This document shows, piece after piece, positions 36,299 to 45,373 of a stretch of 64,000 nt of DNA (position 1 is the stretch's first letter; every line of letters starts with the position of its first letter). Source of the DNA: Brucella intermedia LMG 3301 (GTDB taxonomy: Bacteria > Pseudomonadota > Alphaproteobacteria > Rhizobiales > Rhizobiaceae); NCBI RefSeq assembly GCF_000182645.1, contig NZ_ACQA01000001.1, forward strand, positions 2,540,450-2,604,449. The letters run 5' to 3'. A model generated the notes under the pieces. That model ran no database searches and was not told where the DNA came from. It saw only the letters and a list, made by a program, of their open reading frames with translations. A program made the position numbers and the translations under genes.

Positions 36299-36551
36299 CT
36301 TGAAACAACAGATTGAGCTGAAGCGCGAACATATGTGAGCGCATCCGCTCTATCGGGCGAACGCCCGCTGGCATGAAACGACGCACAGGGTGCATTCCGT
36401 CATGCCTATGAAGAGCTCACAAGGCTCATGACCTGGACCAGTCATGGGGCAGGATTGCAGGCAGTTCGTGTCAGAGCGTATTCGGAAATGAATGTTCTGA
36501 CACTTACGAACTTCCCGTTGTCTTGCCCGTGGCCCGTCCGCCAACCGAGGC

Positions 36552-36580
36552 GATGCCTTCAGGCGCTTTTGCGCGGCATC
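36552..36580 (+). promoter_or_regulatory. Hairpin in the pnp leader
   Basis: GATGCC (36552-36557) and GGCATC (36575-36580) enclose GGCGC-tttt-GCGC. It ends 18 nt before the pnp ATG. In enterobacteria a leader stem is cut by RNase III and lets PNPase repress its own translation; a similar role here is inference. Confidence 0.45.
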
Positions 36581-36598
36581 ACCACATGAGGACAAGAT

Positions 36599-38743
36599 AT
36601 GTTCAATACCCATAAAGTAGAAATCGAATGGGGCGGTCGTCCGCTCACGCTCGAAACCGGCAAGATCGCCCGTCAGGCTGACGGCGCCGTACTCGCAACC
36701 TATGGCGAAACCGTCGTTCTGGCGACTGTCGTTTCTGCCAAGGAGCCAAAGCCCGGGCAGGATTTCTTCCCGCTGACCGTCAACTATCAGGAAAAGACCT
36801 ATGCCGCCGGCAAGATTCCTGGTGGCTACTTCAAGCGTGAAGGCCGTCCGAGCGAAAACGAAACGCTGGTTTCGCGCCTGATCGACCGTCCGATCCGTCC
36901 GCTTTTCGTCGATGGCTACAAGAACGACACGCAGGTTGTCGTCACCGTTGTCCAGCACGATCTGGAAAACGATCCTGACGTCCTTTCGATGGTTGCAGCT
37001 TCCGCAGCGCTCACCATTTCCGGCGTGCCTTTCATGGGCCCGATTGGCGGCGCACGCGTCGGCTACATCAACGGCGAATATGTTCTGAACCCGAATATCG
37101 ACGAAATGCCGGAATCGAAGCTCGATCTGGTCGTCGCGGGTACGTCGGAAGCCGTGCTGATGGTCGAATCCGAAGCACAGGAACTCTCCGAAGAAATCAT
37201 GCTTGGCGCCGTTGTTTTCGGCCAGAAGGGCTTCCAGCCGGTCATCGATGCGATCATCAAGCTCGCTGAAGTTGCCGCCAAGGAACCGCGCGACTTCCAG
37301 CCGGAAGACCTGTCGGCTCTCGAAGCCAAGATGCTGGCCGTTGTCGAAAACGATCTGCGCGACGCTTACAAGATCACCGAAAAGCAGGCCCGTTATGCCG
37401 CCGTCGATGCCGCCAAGGCAAAGGCGAAGGAACATTTCTTCCCCGAAGGCGTGGAAGAAACCGAAATGTCGCCGGAACAGTTCGCGACCATTTTCAAGCA
37501 TTTGCAGGCCAAGATCGTTCGCTGGAACATTCTTGACACCGGCAGCCGCATCGATGGCCGCGATCTGAAGACCGTTCGTCCGATTGTATCGGAAGTCGGC
37601 CTTCTGCCGCGCACCCACGGTTCGGCTCTGTTCACCCGCGGTGAAACGCAGGCTATCGTTGTTGCCACGCTCGGCACCGGCGAAGACGAACAGATGATCG
37701 ACGCCCTGACCGGCACCTACAAGCAGCCTTTCATGCTGCACTACAACTTCCCGCCTTATTCGGTTGGTGAAACCGGCCGCATGGGTTCGCCGGGCCGTCG
37801 CGAAATCGGCCATGGCAAGCTTGCCTGGCGCGCAATCCATCCGATGCTGCCTTCCGCTGAACAGTTCCCTTACACGATCCGCGCCGTTTCCGAGATCACG
37901 GAATCGAACGGCTCGTCCTCGATGGCAACCGTTTGCGGCACGTCGCTGGCTCTCATGGATGCAGGCGTTCCGCTTGCACGTCCGGTTGCCGGTATCGCCA
38001 TGGGCCTGATCAAGGAAGGCGAACGCTTCGCCGTTCTGTCCGACATTCTGGGTGATGAAGATCACCTCGGCGACATGGACTTCAAGGTTGCCGGTACGGA
38101 AAACGGCATCACCTCGCTGCAGATGGACATCAAGATCGACGGTATCACCGAAGAGATCATGAAGGTCGCTCTGGAACAGGCCAAGGGCGGTCGCGTTCAC
38201 ATCCTCGGCGAAATGGCCAAGGCTCTGTCGACCTCGCGTGAAGAACTCGGCGAATTTGCTCCGCGCATCGAAGTGATGAACATCCCGACCGACAAGATCC
38301 GCGATGTTATCGGTTCTGGCGGCAAGGTCATCCGCGAAATCGTGGAAAAGACCGGCGCCAAGATCAACATCGAAGACGACGGCACGGTGAAGATCGCTTC
38401 ATCGAACGGCAAGGAAATCGAAGCCGCCAAGAAGTGGATTCATTCGATCGTTGCCGAACCGGAAGTCGGCGAAATCTACGAAGGCACGGTCGTCAAGACC
38501 GCCGACTTCGGTGCTTTCGTGAACTTCTTCGGCCCGCGTGACGGTCTGGTTCACATTTCGCAGCTCGCTTCCGACCGCGTTGCCAAGACCACCGATGTGG
38601 TCAAGGAAGGCCAGAAGGTCTGGGTCAAGCTCATGGGCTTTGACGAGCGAGGTAAGGTTCGCCTGTCGATGAAGGTTGTCGATCAGGAAACCGGCAAGGA
38701 AATTGCCCAGGAAAAGAAGAAGGAAGATGCCGACGCTGAATAA
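36599..38743 (+). CDS. pnp: Polyribonucleotide nucleotidyltransferase (PNPase)
   Basis: The product is 714 residues. Domain order is RNase PH-like 1 (1-145), linker helical domain (150-230), RNase PH-like 2 (about 310-545, with [15 protein letters not shown] and the catalytic region [29 protein letters not shown]), KH ([22 protein letters not shown]) and S1 ([22 protein letters not shown]). It degrades RNA from the 3' end with phosphate and can add tails. Length is typical. Confidence 0.97.
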   Translation: MFNTHKVEIEWGGRPLTLETGKIARQADGAVLATYGETVVLATVVSAKEPKPGQDFFPLTVNYQEKTYAAGKIPGGYFKREGRPSENETLVSRLIDRPIRPLFVDGYKNDTQVVVTVVQHDLENDPDVLSMVAASAALTISGVPFMGPIGGARVGYINGEYVLNPNIDEMPESKLDLVVAGTSEAVLMVESEAQELSEEIMLGAVVFGQKGFQPVIDAIIKLAEVAAKEPRDFQPEDLSALEAKMLAVVENDLRDAYKITEKQARYAAVDAAKAKAKEHFFPEGVEETEMSPEQFATIFKHLQAKIVRWNILDTGSRIDGRDLKTVRPIVSEVGLLPRTHGSALFTRGETQAIVVATLGTGEDEQMIDALTGTYKQPFMLHYNFPPYSVGETGRMGSPGRREIGHGKLAWRAIHPMLPSAEQFPYTIRAVSEITESNGSSSMATVCGTSLALMDAGVPLARPVAGIAMGLIKEGERFAVLSDILGDEDHLGDMDFKVAGTENGITSLQMDIKIDGITEEIMKVALEQAKGGRVHILGEMAKALSTSREELGEFAPRIEVMNIPTDKIRDVIGSGGKVIREIVEKTGAKINIEDDGTVKIASSNGKEIEAAKKWIHSIVAEPEVGEIYEGTVVKTADFGAFVNFFGPRDGLVHISQLASDRVAKTTDVVKEGQKVWVKLMGFDERGKVRLSMKVVDQETGKEIAQEKKKEDADAE

Positions 38744-38770
38744 GCGTCGCATCTTTCGCGAAACCGGAAA

Positions 38771-38794
38771 GCGCGCCGCGAGGCGCGCTTTTTT
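38771..38794 (+). terminator. Rho-independent terminator after pnp
   Basis: GCGCGCC-GCGA-GGCGCGC followed by six Ts. Confidence 0.9.
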
Positions 38795-38823
38795 GTTGCA
38801 TGGGATTCATTTCAAGACCATGG

Positions 38824-39867
38824 ATGATGCCCATGATTACACCGGCACAACAAACTCTCTTTCTCCCCTTCGATCAGGGCATTCTGGATATCCCTGAAGA
38901 AGGCCAGTCCTTTCTTGGCTGCGGTCTTTCTGCGGATCGGCGCCTTGAAGATGAATGGAAACAGGCGCTCACTTTCCTGCAACCCTGGCGCCCCGACTGG
39001 CTGGCCTTGGAAAAGGAAGGTTTCAAGGCAGTACCCAGATTAGGCGCCAGATTGGACGAGGGGCGCCGTTTCGCCGGTGGGCTACTGTTGCTCGGAAAAC
39101 ATCGCGGACGCAACGAGGCGTGGTTTGCGGAGCTCCTGGCGCGTGTTGAGCCGGGCGGCTGGATCGCCGTATCGGGTGACAAGAAGCTCGGCATCGACAG
39201 TTTTCGCAAATGGGTCGGCAATATTGCCGAAATCAGCGACCGCATGTCGAAGAACCATGCCGTGGTGTTCTGGCTCAGGAGGCCTGCCGACCTTACCGAC
39301 GATTTCATCGCCGCCCTGAAGCCGCTTGCCGCCAATATCGACGACGTGTTCCAGACCGAACCCGGCATGTTCTCGCACGGTGTCATCGACAAGGGCTCGG
39401 CCTTGCTCGTGCCGCATATGGAAAAGATCGTTTTCGGCAATGTCGCCGATCTGGGCGCTGGCTGGGGCTATCTGGCTGCGCAATGCCTGAAGTTTGCTGA
39501 CCGCATCAAGGCAATAGACCTTTATGAGGTTGATTTTGAGGCGCTGGAAGCCGCACGCGGCAATCTGGAACGGCTAGGCCCATCGGTGCCGATCAGCTTC
39601 AACTGGTTCGATGTGACGAGCGAGAAACTGACGGGCATCTATGACACCGTGGTCATGAACCCGCCTTTTCACGAGGGGCGGGTGACGGATGTGTCGCTTG
39701 GACAGGCATTCATTGCCGCGGCAGCTTCCCGGTTGAAAACCGGCGGACGTCTGCTGATGGTCGCAAATCGTCAACTTCCTTATGAGACGACGCTCAAGGG
39801 GCTGTTCAAGAATGTGACGCTTCTTGAGGAGGCAAACGGTTTTAAAATCTTCGATGCGAAGAAATAA
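38824..39867 (+). CDS. Class I SAM-dependent methyltransferase (RsmC/RlmG-like)
   Basis: The product is about 347 residues; Mets at 38800, 38824, 38827 and 38833 are all possible starts, and 38800 lies within a few bases of the pnp terminator. The C-terminal half is an MTS-type methyltransferase: NVADLGAGWGYLAAQCL (SAM loop), IDLYEVDFEALEAARGNL, and the catalytic VVMNPPFHEG, the NPPF motif of N-methylation of guanine or adenine. The N-terminal half is a degenerate methyltransferase-like domain, as in RsmC. It probably methylates 16S rRNA (m2G1207 in E. coli), but the exact target is inferred. A strong bidirectional terminator follows. Confidence 0.88.
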   Translation: MMPMITPAQQTLFLPFDQGILDIPEEGQSFLGCGLSADRRLEDEWKQALTFLQPWRPDWLALEKEGFKAVPRLGARLDEGRRFAGGLLLLGKHRGRNEAWFAELLARVEPGGWIAVSGDKKLGIDSFRKWVGNIAEISDRMSKNHAVVFWLRRPADLTDDFIAALKPLAANIDDVFQTEPGMFSHGVIDKGSALLVPHMEKIVFGNVADLGAGWGYLAAQCLKFADRIKAIDLYEVDFEALEAARGNLERLGPSVPISFNWFDVTSEKLTGIYDTVVMNPPFHEGRVTDVSLGQAFIAAAASRLKTGGRLLMVANRQLPYETTLKGLFKNVTLLEEANGFKIFDAKK

Positions 39868-39870
39868 AAC

Positions 39871-39900
39871 AAAAAACCCGGCATTTCTGCCGGGTTTTTT
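39871..39900. terminator. Bidirectional terminator between methyltransferase gene and fabI
   Basis: CCCGGCA-TTTC-TGCCGGG flanked by AAAAAA and TTTTTT serves both convergent genes. Confidence 0.9.
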
Positions 39901-39915
39901 ATTGAGTGAAGCGGC

Positions 39916-40734
39916 TTACTCGCCGCGTTCGGCGTCGGAGCTTTTCAGCTCTTCCAGTGTGGGCATGGAGACGATGTTGTAGCCGGAATCCACATAGTGA
40001 ATTTCGCCGGTAACGCCGCTCGAAAGATCGGACAGCAGATAGACTGCCGATTTGCCAACATCGTCGATATCGACGGTGCGGCGCAGCGGAGAGTTACGGC
40101 GCTGATAGCTGAAGATCGCGCGTGCATCGCCGATGCCGGCACCGGCCAGGGTACGCACCGGGCCAGCCGAAATCGCGTTGACGCGGATGCCCTGCGGGCC
40201 GTAATCGGCGGCAAGATAACGAACCATGGCTTCAAGTGCCGCCTTGGCAACGCCCATGACGTTGTAGTTCGGGATGGTACGGGTCGATCCGCCATAGGTC
40301 AGCGTCAGGATCGAGCCGCCGTCCTTCATGAGCTTTTCGGCGCGTTGTGCCATTTCCGTGAAGGAGTAGGCGGAAATCACCATGGTGCGGCTGAAGTTTT
40401 CGCGCGTGGTGACGTCTGCGTAGCGACCCTTCAATTCGTTCTTGTCGGAAAAGCCGATGGCGTGAACGATGAAATCGAGCTTGCCCCACTTCTTTTCGAT
40501 TTCGGCAAAGACCGCATCGACCGATGCTATATCTTCAACATCGCAAGGCAGCACGAAATCCGAACCAACCTGTTCGGCAAGCGGCTTCACGCGCTTGCCC
40601 AGCGCATCGCCCTGATAGGTGAAGGCGAGTTCTGCACCCTGTGCTGCGAGTTGTTTTGAAATTCCCCAGGCGAGTGAGTGATTATTCGCGACCCCCATGA
40701 TGAGGCCGCGTTTGCCTTTCATCAGACCTTCCAT
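39916..40734 (-). CDS. fabI: Enoyl-ACP reductase FabI (NADH)
   Basis: The product is 272 residues. The Rossmann N-terminus reads LIMGVANNHSLAWGISKQLA. The catalytic set is Tyr147, Tyr157 and Lys164 (SILTLTYGGS, then NYNVMGVAKAALE), with the Y-x6-to-9-Y-x6-K spacing of FabI, the triclosan/isoniazid-type target family. It reduces trans-2-enoyl-ACP in the last step of elongation. It is third in fabA-fabB-fabI, 14 nt after fabB, with SD GAGGG. Genomes of this group often carry more than one fabI; this copy sits with the unsaturated fatty acid genes. Confidence 0.95.
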   Translation of the reverse strand: MEGLMKGKRGLIMGVANNHSLAWGISKQLAAQGAELAFTYQGDALGKRVKPLAEQVGSDFVLPCDVEDIASVDAVFAEIEKKWGKLDFIVHAIGFSDKNELKGRYADVTTRENFSRTMVISAYSFTEMAQRAEKLMKDGGSILTLTYGGSTRTIPNYNVMGVAKAALEAMVRYLAADYGPQGIRVNAISAGPVRTLAGAGIGDARAIFSYQRRNSPLRRTVDIDDVGKSAVYLLSDLSSGVTGEIHYVDSGYNIVSMPTLEELKSSDAERGE

Positions 40735-40748
40735 ATTTTCCCTCTCCC

Positions 40749-41972
40749 TCAGCCCTGATAACGCTGGAAAACCAGCGTTGCATTGGTGCCGCCAAATCCG
40801 AAGGAATTGGAGAGCACGGTGTTGAGCTGAGCGTTGTCAATGCGCTTGCGAACGATAGGCATGTCCGCGAAGGCAGGGTCCAGTTCTTCGATATGTGCGC
40901 TTTCGCAAATGAAATTGTTCTGCATCATCAGGAGCGAATAGATCGCTTCCTGCACGCCTGTGGCACCCAGCGAGTGGCCGGTCAGCGATTTGGTTGCGGC
41001 AATTGGCGGGCATGCATCGCCCGAACCAAAGACCTGGCGGATCGCTTCGATTTCCGGTGCGTCGCCGGCAGGGGTCGAGGTCGCGTGCGGGTTGATATAG
41101 TCGATCTTGGTCTTGACGGTCGAAAGCGCCATCTTCATGCAGCGGATCGCGCCTTCACCAGACGGAGCGACCATGTCGTAGCCGTCGGATGTTGCGCCAT
41201 AACCGACGATTTCGCCATAGATCTTGGCGCCGCGAGCCAGAGCGGTTTCCAGGTCTTCCAGCACCAGAACACCGGCGCCGCCTGCGATCACGAAGCCGTC
41301 GCGGTTCTTGTCATAGGCGCGCGATGCGGTCGACGGCGTGTCGTTATATTTGGACGACATGGCGCCCATGGCGTCGAACAGGACCGAAAGCGTCCAGTCG
41401 AGGTCTTCGCAGCCGCCCGCGAACATGCGGTCCTGCTTGCCATACTGGATCATCTCGAACGCATTGCCGATACAATGGTTCGACGTCGCGCAGGCCGAGG
41501 AGATCGAGTAGTTGATGCCCTTGATCTTGAAGAAGGTCGCAAGCGTCGCCGAAGCCGTCGAGCTCATGGCTTTCGGCACGGCAAACGGACCGACGCGCTT
41601 GGGGCCCTTTTCGCGGGTGATGTCGGCAGAATCGACAATGGTGCGTGTCGAGGGGCCACCGGAACCCATGATGATGCCGGTGCGGTCGTTGGAAACTTCC
41701 TCGTCGGCAAGCCCCGCATCGGCAATCGCCTGATCCATGGCAATGTGGTTCCAGGCCGTGCCGCGGCCATGGAAGCGCATCGCGCGCCGGTCGACGAGCG
41801 CTTCGACGTCGATATTCGGGGCACCGTGCACCTGGCAGCGGAAGCCGAGTTCGGCATATTCCTCAGCGCGGGAGATACCGGACTTCGCTTCACGCAGCGA
41901 AGCCGTGACTTCTTCGGTGTTGTTACCAATCGAGGATACGATCCCCATACCCGTTACGACCACACGCCGCAT
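40749..41972 (-). CDS. fabB: Beta-ketoacyl-ACP synthase I FabB
   Basis: The product is 407 residues, a thiolase-fold condensing enzyme with Cys161 ([14 protein letters not shown]), His296 ([11 protein letters not shown]) and His333 ([15 protein letters not shown]). FabB elongates the cis-3-decenoyl-ACP made by FabA and so is needed for unsaturated fatty acids. The FabA neighbour supports FabB over FabF. The SD AAGGAG is good; 162 bp separate it from fabA. Confidence 0.96.
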   Translation of the reverse strand: MRRVVVTGMGIVSSIGNNTEEVTASLREAKSGISRAEEYAELGFRCQVHGAPNIDVEALVDRRAMRFHGRGTAWNHIAMDQAIADAGLADEEVSNDRTGIIMGSGGPSTRTIVDSADITREKGPKRVGPFAVPKAMSSTASATLATFFKIKGINYSISSACATSNHCIGNAFEMIQYGKQDRMFAGGCEDLDWTLSVLFDAMGAMSSKYNDTPSTASRAYDKNRDGFVIAGGAGVLVLEDLETALARGAKIYGEIVGYGATSDGYDMVAPSGEGAIRCMKMALSTVKTKIDYINPHATSTPAGDAPEIEAIRQVFGSGDACPPIAATKSLTGHSLGATGVQEAIYSLLMMQNNFICESAHIEELDPAFADMPIVRKRIDNAQLNTVLSNSFGFGGTNATLVFQRYQG

Positions 41973-42134
41973 CGCGTTCTCCTTTACACCTGATCCGTGA
42001 GCGACGTGCCGTCATGCGGACTGCCGCCTGTTCGCGGTTACATAGGTGCGATCTTCGCATGTTTTGAGCGCGGCCGCATGAAAACTGTTCACTTTTTTGC
42101 AGTCGCGCTCGTGAATGATGATGATTGGGGCGCC

Positions 42135-42653
42135 TTACTGGCCCTCGCTGTCCTTCGACAGGCCGACGCGCAGGTCGGTTGCCCGGTAGATGGTTTCGCC
42201 ATCGGCTTTCAGCCAGCCGTCAGCCGTGCCGAGCACGAGGCGGCCGCGCATGACGCGCTTGAAATCAATGCCATATTCAAGAAGCTTGGTATGCGGGCGC
42301 ACCATGCCCTTGAACTTGACTTCACCGGTGGAGAGGGCCATGCCGCGGCCCGGCTCGCCCAGCCAGCCGAGGAAGAAGCCGGTCAGCTGCCACATGCCGT
42401 CCAGGCCGAGGCAGCCCGGCATGATCGGATTGCCCATGAAATGGCATGGGAAATACCAGTCGTCCGGGCGCACGTCATACTCGGCGCGGATATAGCCCTT
42501 GTCGAACTCGCCGCCGGTTTCGGAAATATCTGTGATGCGATGGACCATCAGCATCGGAGGCAGGGGAAGCTGAGCATTGCCGGGGCCGAACATCTCGCCG
42601 CGCGCGCAGGCCAGGAGTTCTTCATACCCGTAGCTTGATTTCTGTTCTGCCAT
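42135..42653 (-). CDS. fabA: 3-hydroxydecanoyl-ACP dehydratase/isomerase FabA
   Basis: The product is 172 residues from the ATG at 42653, chosen because AGGGAGG lies 6 nt upstream; an earlier in-frame ATG would put this SD inside the gene. The hot-dog fold active site is [21 protein letters not shown] with His71 and Asp85. It dehydrates and isomerises the C10 intermediate to start the unsaturated branch. Next to it is the divergent irr gene, as in other Rhizobiales. Confidence 0.97.
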   Translation of the reverse strand: MAEQKSSYGYEELLACARGEMFGPGNAQLPLPPMLMVHRITDISETGGEFDKGYIRAEYDVRPDDWYFPCHFMGNPIMPGCLGLDGMWQLTGFFLGWLGEPGRGMALSTGEVKFKGMVRPHTKLLEYGIDFKRVMRGRLVLGTADGWLKADGETIYRATDLRVGLSKDSEGQ

Positions 42654-42896
42654 TACGCCTCCCTTGAGGTTCATTCTGTATCGACCGGCAATCCGGCCCG
42701 ATTGTAGGTTTCACCGGAACATCCCTACCACAGACTGTTTCCGGCAGTAAAATCATGCATTGGATTAATCCGGGGTTTATCCGAAAAACCGCGCATTTCC
42801 CAAGGCTATTGATAGTTATTTCGCAACGGCATATATCAATGTCAGTATGCAATGGGCAACAGCCCGTTTGACGATTGATGATTTTGCAACAAGCTT

Positions 42897-43355
42897 GTGA
42901 CGGTACCAACGGTGAATATGCAGTCTTCACATACCCACTCGACGGTCTCGATGGAAGAGCAGCTCCGCCGCGCGGGCCTGCGTCCGACGCGCCAGCGCGT
43001 TGCGCTTGCGAGCCTGATCTTCGCGCAGGGCGATCGCCATCTGTCTGCGGAAGACCTGCACGAAGAGGCCGTCATGGCCGACGTGCCGGTGTCGCTGGCA
43101 ACGGTTTACAACACGCTGCACCAGTTCACGGAAGCCGGTATGCTGCGCATTATCGCAGTCGAGGGCTCGAAGACCTATTTCGATACGAATATCTCGGATC
43201 ACCAGCATTTCTTCCTCGAAGGGGAAAATGTCGTGTTCGATATTCCACACGGTGAAAAAGGCCAGCCTACGGTTGCCAATATGCCTGACGCACCGGACGG
43301 CATGGAAATCGTCAATGTCGACATCATTGTTCGCCTGCGCCGCAAGGGCCAGTAA
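42897..43355 (+). CDS. irr: Fur-family iron response regulator Irr
   Basis: The product is 152 residues from GTG 42897; ATG 42918 and 42951 are alternatives and no SD decides between them. The Fur-type winged helix has LRRAGLRPTRQRVALASLIFAQGDRHLSAEDL, then VSLATVYNTLHQFTEAGMLRII. The dimerisation domain carries ISDHQHFFLEGENVVFDI with the HxH of Irr and no CxxC zinc pair. Irr represses haem synthesis and activates iron uptake under iron limitation in rhizobia and Brucella. The classical N-terminal haem motif (GCPW) is absent, as in other non-Bradyrhizobium Irr. The fabA neighbour is conserved. Confidence 0.93.
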   Translation: MTVPTVNMQSSHTHSTVSMEEQLRRAGLRPTRQRVALASLIFAQGDRHLSAEDLHEEAVMADVPVSLATVYNTLHQFTEAGMLRIIAVEGSKTYFDTNISDHQHFFLEGENVVFDIPHGEKGQPTVANMPDAPDGMEIVNVDIIVRLRRKGQ

Positions 43356-43384
43356 CGGCGTCTTTTTTCGATTGGGAATGAAAG

Positions 43385-43408
43385 AAAGCGGCCATGGCCG
43401 CTTTTTTT
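43385..43408 (+). terminator. Rho-independent terminator after irr
   Basis: AAAGCGGCCATGGCCGCTTT is a perfect palindrome followed by more Ts. Confidence 0.8.
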
Positions 43409-43508
43409 GTTGCCTATTGGCGCGCTTGGGGCTGAAAAGGGAAGAAATTCTGATGTCCCGATTGAATCGCCTCCCACGTTAAAGTCGGGCCTGCACCAAG
43501 GAGATATC

Positions 43509-44288
43509 ATGCGTAAACTACTCGTCGCGGCAACCATTCTTGCCGTGTTCACCGCTGGCAGCGCCTTCGCAAAGACCGTCCGGATCGGGGTCACGCCGGG
43601 GCCGCACGCCCAGATCATGGAAAAGGTCAAGGAAGTCGCCGGGAAGAACGGCCTGGAACTCGATATTCAGGAATTCTCTGACTACGTCATTCCGAACATG
43701 GCGCTTGCGGATGGCGCGCTGGAAGCCAATTCGTTCCAGCACAAGCCCTATCTCGACAATCAGGTCGCCGATCGCGGCTTCGACATTGTGAGCGTTGCCG
43801 AAACCGTCAACTTTCCCATGGGGCTTTATTCGAAGAAACTGAAGAATATTTCGGAGCTGGCCGACGGCGCGACGATTGCGATCCCCAATGATCCGACCAA
43901 TGGCGGACGCGCTCTGCTCGTGCTTGCCGAAAACGGGATCATCAAGCTCGATCCGTCCAAGGGGCTGAAGGTCAGCGCTCTCGATATCGTGGAGAACCCG
44001 AAGAACCTCAAATTCGTTGAGCTCGATGCCGCACAGCTTCCGCGTTCGATGGAAGATGTCGATGCCGCCGTCATCAACACCAACTATGCCATGGAAGCAG
44101 GCCTCAATCCGGCAACCGATCCGCTGGTGCGGGAAGGCGAGAAGGCGCCCTACATCAATATCCTTGTCGTTCGTACTGCAGACAAGGATGCCGACTGGGT
44201 GAAAACCCTGATTTCCTCCTATCACAGCGGCGAAGTGAAGGAATTCATTGCCACGACGTTCAAGGGGTCGGTGATCCCGGCCTGGTGA
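43509..44288 (+). CDS. metQ: MetQ/NlpA-family ABC transporter substrate-binding protein
   Basis: The product is 259 residues from the ATG at 43509, preceded by AAGGAGAT. The signal peptide (MRKLLVAATILAVFTAGSAFA) lacks a lipobox Cys, so it is a soluble periplasmic protein, unlike many MetQ lipoproteins. The NlpA motifs are KTVRIGVTPGPHAQIMEKVKEVA, DGALEANSFQHKPYLDNQ and GATIAIPNDPTNGGRALLVLA. It should bind methionine (D- or L-). No metN or metI adjoins it, so the transporter partner must lie elsewhere. Ligand is inferred from family. Confidence 0.9.
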   Translation: MRKLLVAATILAVFTAGSAFAKTVRIGVTPGPHAQIMEKVKEVAGKNGLELDIQEFSDYVIPNMALADGALEANSFQHKPYLDNQVADRGFDIVSVAETVNFPMGLYSKKLKNISELADGATIAIPNDPTNGGRALLVLAENGIIKLDPSKGLKVSALDIVENPKNLKFVELDAAQLPRSMEDVDAAVINTNYAMEAGLNPATDPLVREGEKAPYINILVVRTADKDADWVKTLISSYHSGEVKEFIATTFKGSVIPAW

Positions 44289-44363
44289 CATTTGCGTTGT
44301 TTAGCGGGGCGGTTTTCGCCCCGCCGTGCGAAGTCCAACTCGGTCAGTTCCCCAGGAGAGGGG

Positions 44364-44936
44364 TCAGTCGAAAACTTCGCCAGGATAAACGCCCCACAGG
44401 TCCGATTGCTTTATCCAGCCACGGACCCCGCCCATGTCCAGGCGGCACCATTGACCGGTGCACTCGCGCACGGTCCCCACCACGCCCGGCTCAATCTCGG
44501 CGACAAGCCCCGATGTCTCGCTGGCATCGCGCCGCATATTGATCATCGAACCCTGATTGTTCTTGAGCCATGGGGCGGTAATGGCGGTTCGCTTGCCGGA
44601 GAGCAGCGACTGGTAAACCCAGCCTTCCGTGCCGTCCGCATCGCGGATACGGCGCCAGTTATCGTATTCCTGGATAATTTCGACCGGCAATCCAGCCTTC
44701 ATGAAAAGCCATGAAACCGCATAGTCACGCCCCGGTCCGACGCGCAGATTGACGCGGGCCGGTTTAAGGCTGACGAAACGCGGTACGGGGAGCCCGCTGG
44801 CGCCCACGGAGGTGCCGGCGGGCTCCGCAGCCTGTGCGCCATGGTTTTGGGAGGCGCCAAGCGGCGCCAGAAAGAGAAAAAATGCCAGAAAGCCAAGCGT
44901 GGCCATCATGAAGCGTTGCGAAAGTACTCTGTACAA
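44364..44936 (-). CDS. SH3 domain-containing protein, exported
   Basis: The product is 190 residues from a TTG at 44936, preferred because GAGAGG lies 7 nt upstream and a signal peptide (YRVLSQRFMMATLGFLAFFLFLAPLGAS) then stands at the N-terminus. A frame 35 codons longer (ATG 45041) exists but has no SD. Two bacterial SH3 repeats follow: PARVNLRVGPGRDYAVSWLFMKAGLPVEII...GWVYQSLLSG and SMINMRRDASETSGLVAEIEPGVVGTVREC...WIKQSDLWG. It is likely periplasmic and cell-wall associated. It is divergent from the leader ORF and gyaR. Confidence 0.85.
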   Translation of the reverse strand: MYRVLSQRFMMATLGFLAFFLFLAPLGASQNHGAQAAEPAGTSVGASGLPVPRFVSLKPARVNLRVGPGRDYAVSWLFMKAGLPVEIIQEYDNWRRIRDADGTEGWVYQSLLSGKRTAITAPWLKNNQGSMINMRRDASETSGLVAEIEPGVVGTVRECTGQWCRLDMGGVRGWIKQSDLWGVYPGEVFD

Positions 44937-45041
44937 ACTGCGACCTCTCGCCGTCCTGTCACGACAGAACGGTAGCGGCTTCGGCAGTTTAAGGGGGCTG
45001 CGAGGCGACGGTGCCGTCCTGTTTTCAGATCGTGCATCCAT

Positions 45042-45373
45042 CTGTGCGTTACAGATCGATATCCGACCGAGTTATTTGATTTTTAACGCCTGTCTTCGGA
45101 AAGCCATTGCAGGTTTTCCGGTAGGCGCCTGAAGTTTCCGGTTTTTCTTTGTCTTTGCCGCTTCGCCTTGATAGAGATGTTCAGCCGAAGCAATATCCCA
45201 TATTGCACCGCCTTGGTTAAGGAGGTCTCAACATGAAGCTTCGGTTAACGCATTTTCGGGAAATGTGGGAGTAGGTTTCCCTTGGAAATGTGCAGGAAAT
45301 TTCTTGGAGGGCGCCCTGTCGGTTGGTTACAATACAGGCCGTTCCAGGGGCTTTGCTCAACAATGGGGTGGAG
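45042..45373. other. Intergenic region upstream of the D-glycerate dehydrogenase
   Basis: It contains a plausible promoter (TTGATA 45168-45173, 17-bp spacer, CAATAT 45191-45196), an inverted repeat CAATATcccATATTG (45191-45205) over the -10 region, and a short ORF with a perfect SD. Confidence 0.45.
45233..45274 (+). CDS. Possible 13-residue leader peptide
   Basis: ATG at 45233 follows AAGGAGGT (45219-45226) at a 6-nt spacing, the strongest Shine-Dalgarno in this part of the window. It encodes MKLRLTHFREMWE and stops at TAG, 99 nt before the gyaR ATG. No run of one amino acid is present, so classic attenuation is not obvious. It may be a leader peptide, a small protein, or chance. Confidence 0.4.
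   Translation: MKLRLTHFREMWE

Larger units (their letters stand above)
36160..36598. other. rpsO-pnp intergenic region
   Basis: These 439 bp contain the rpsO terminator, one palindromic element and the pnp leader hairpin. No further gene is evident. Confidence 0.6.

Noticed and set aside
36350..38200. A 616-codon antisense frame over pnp and its leader
   Set aside because: Antisense shadow; no recognisable motif, and pnp is complete on the other strand.
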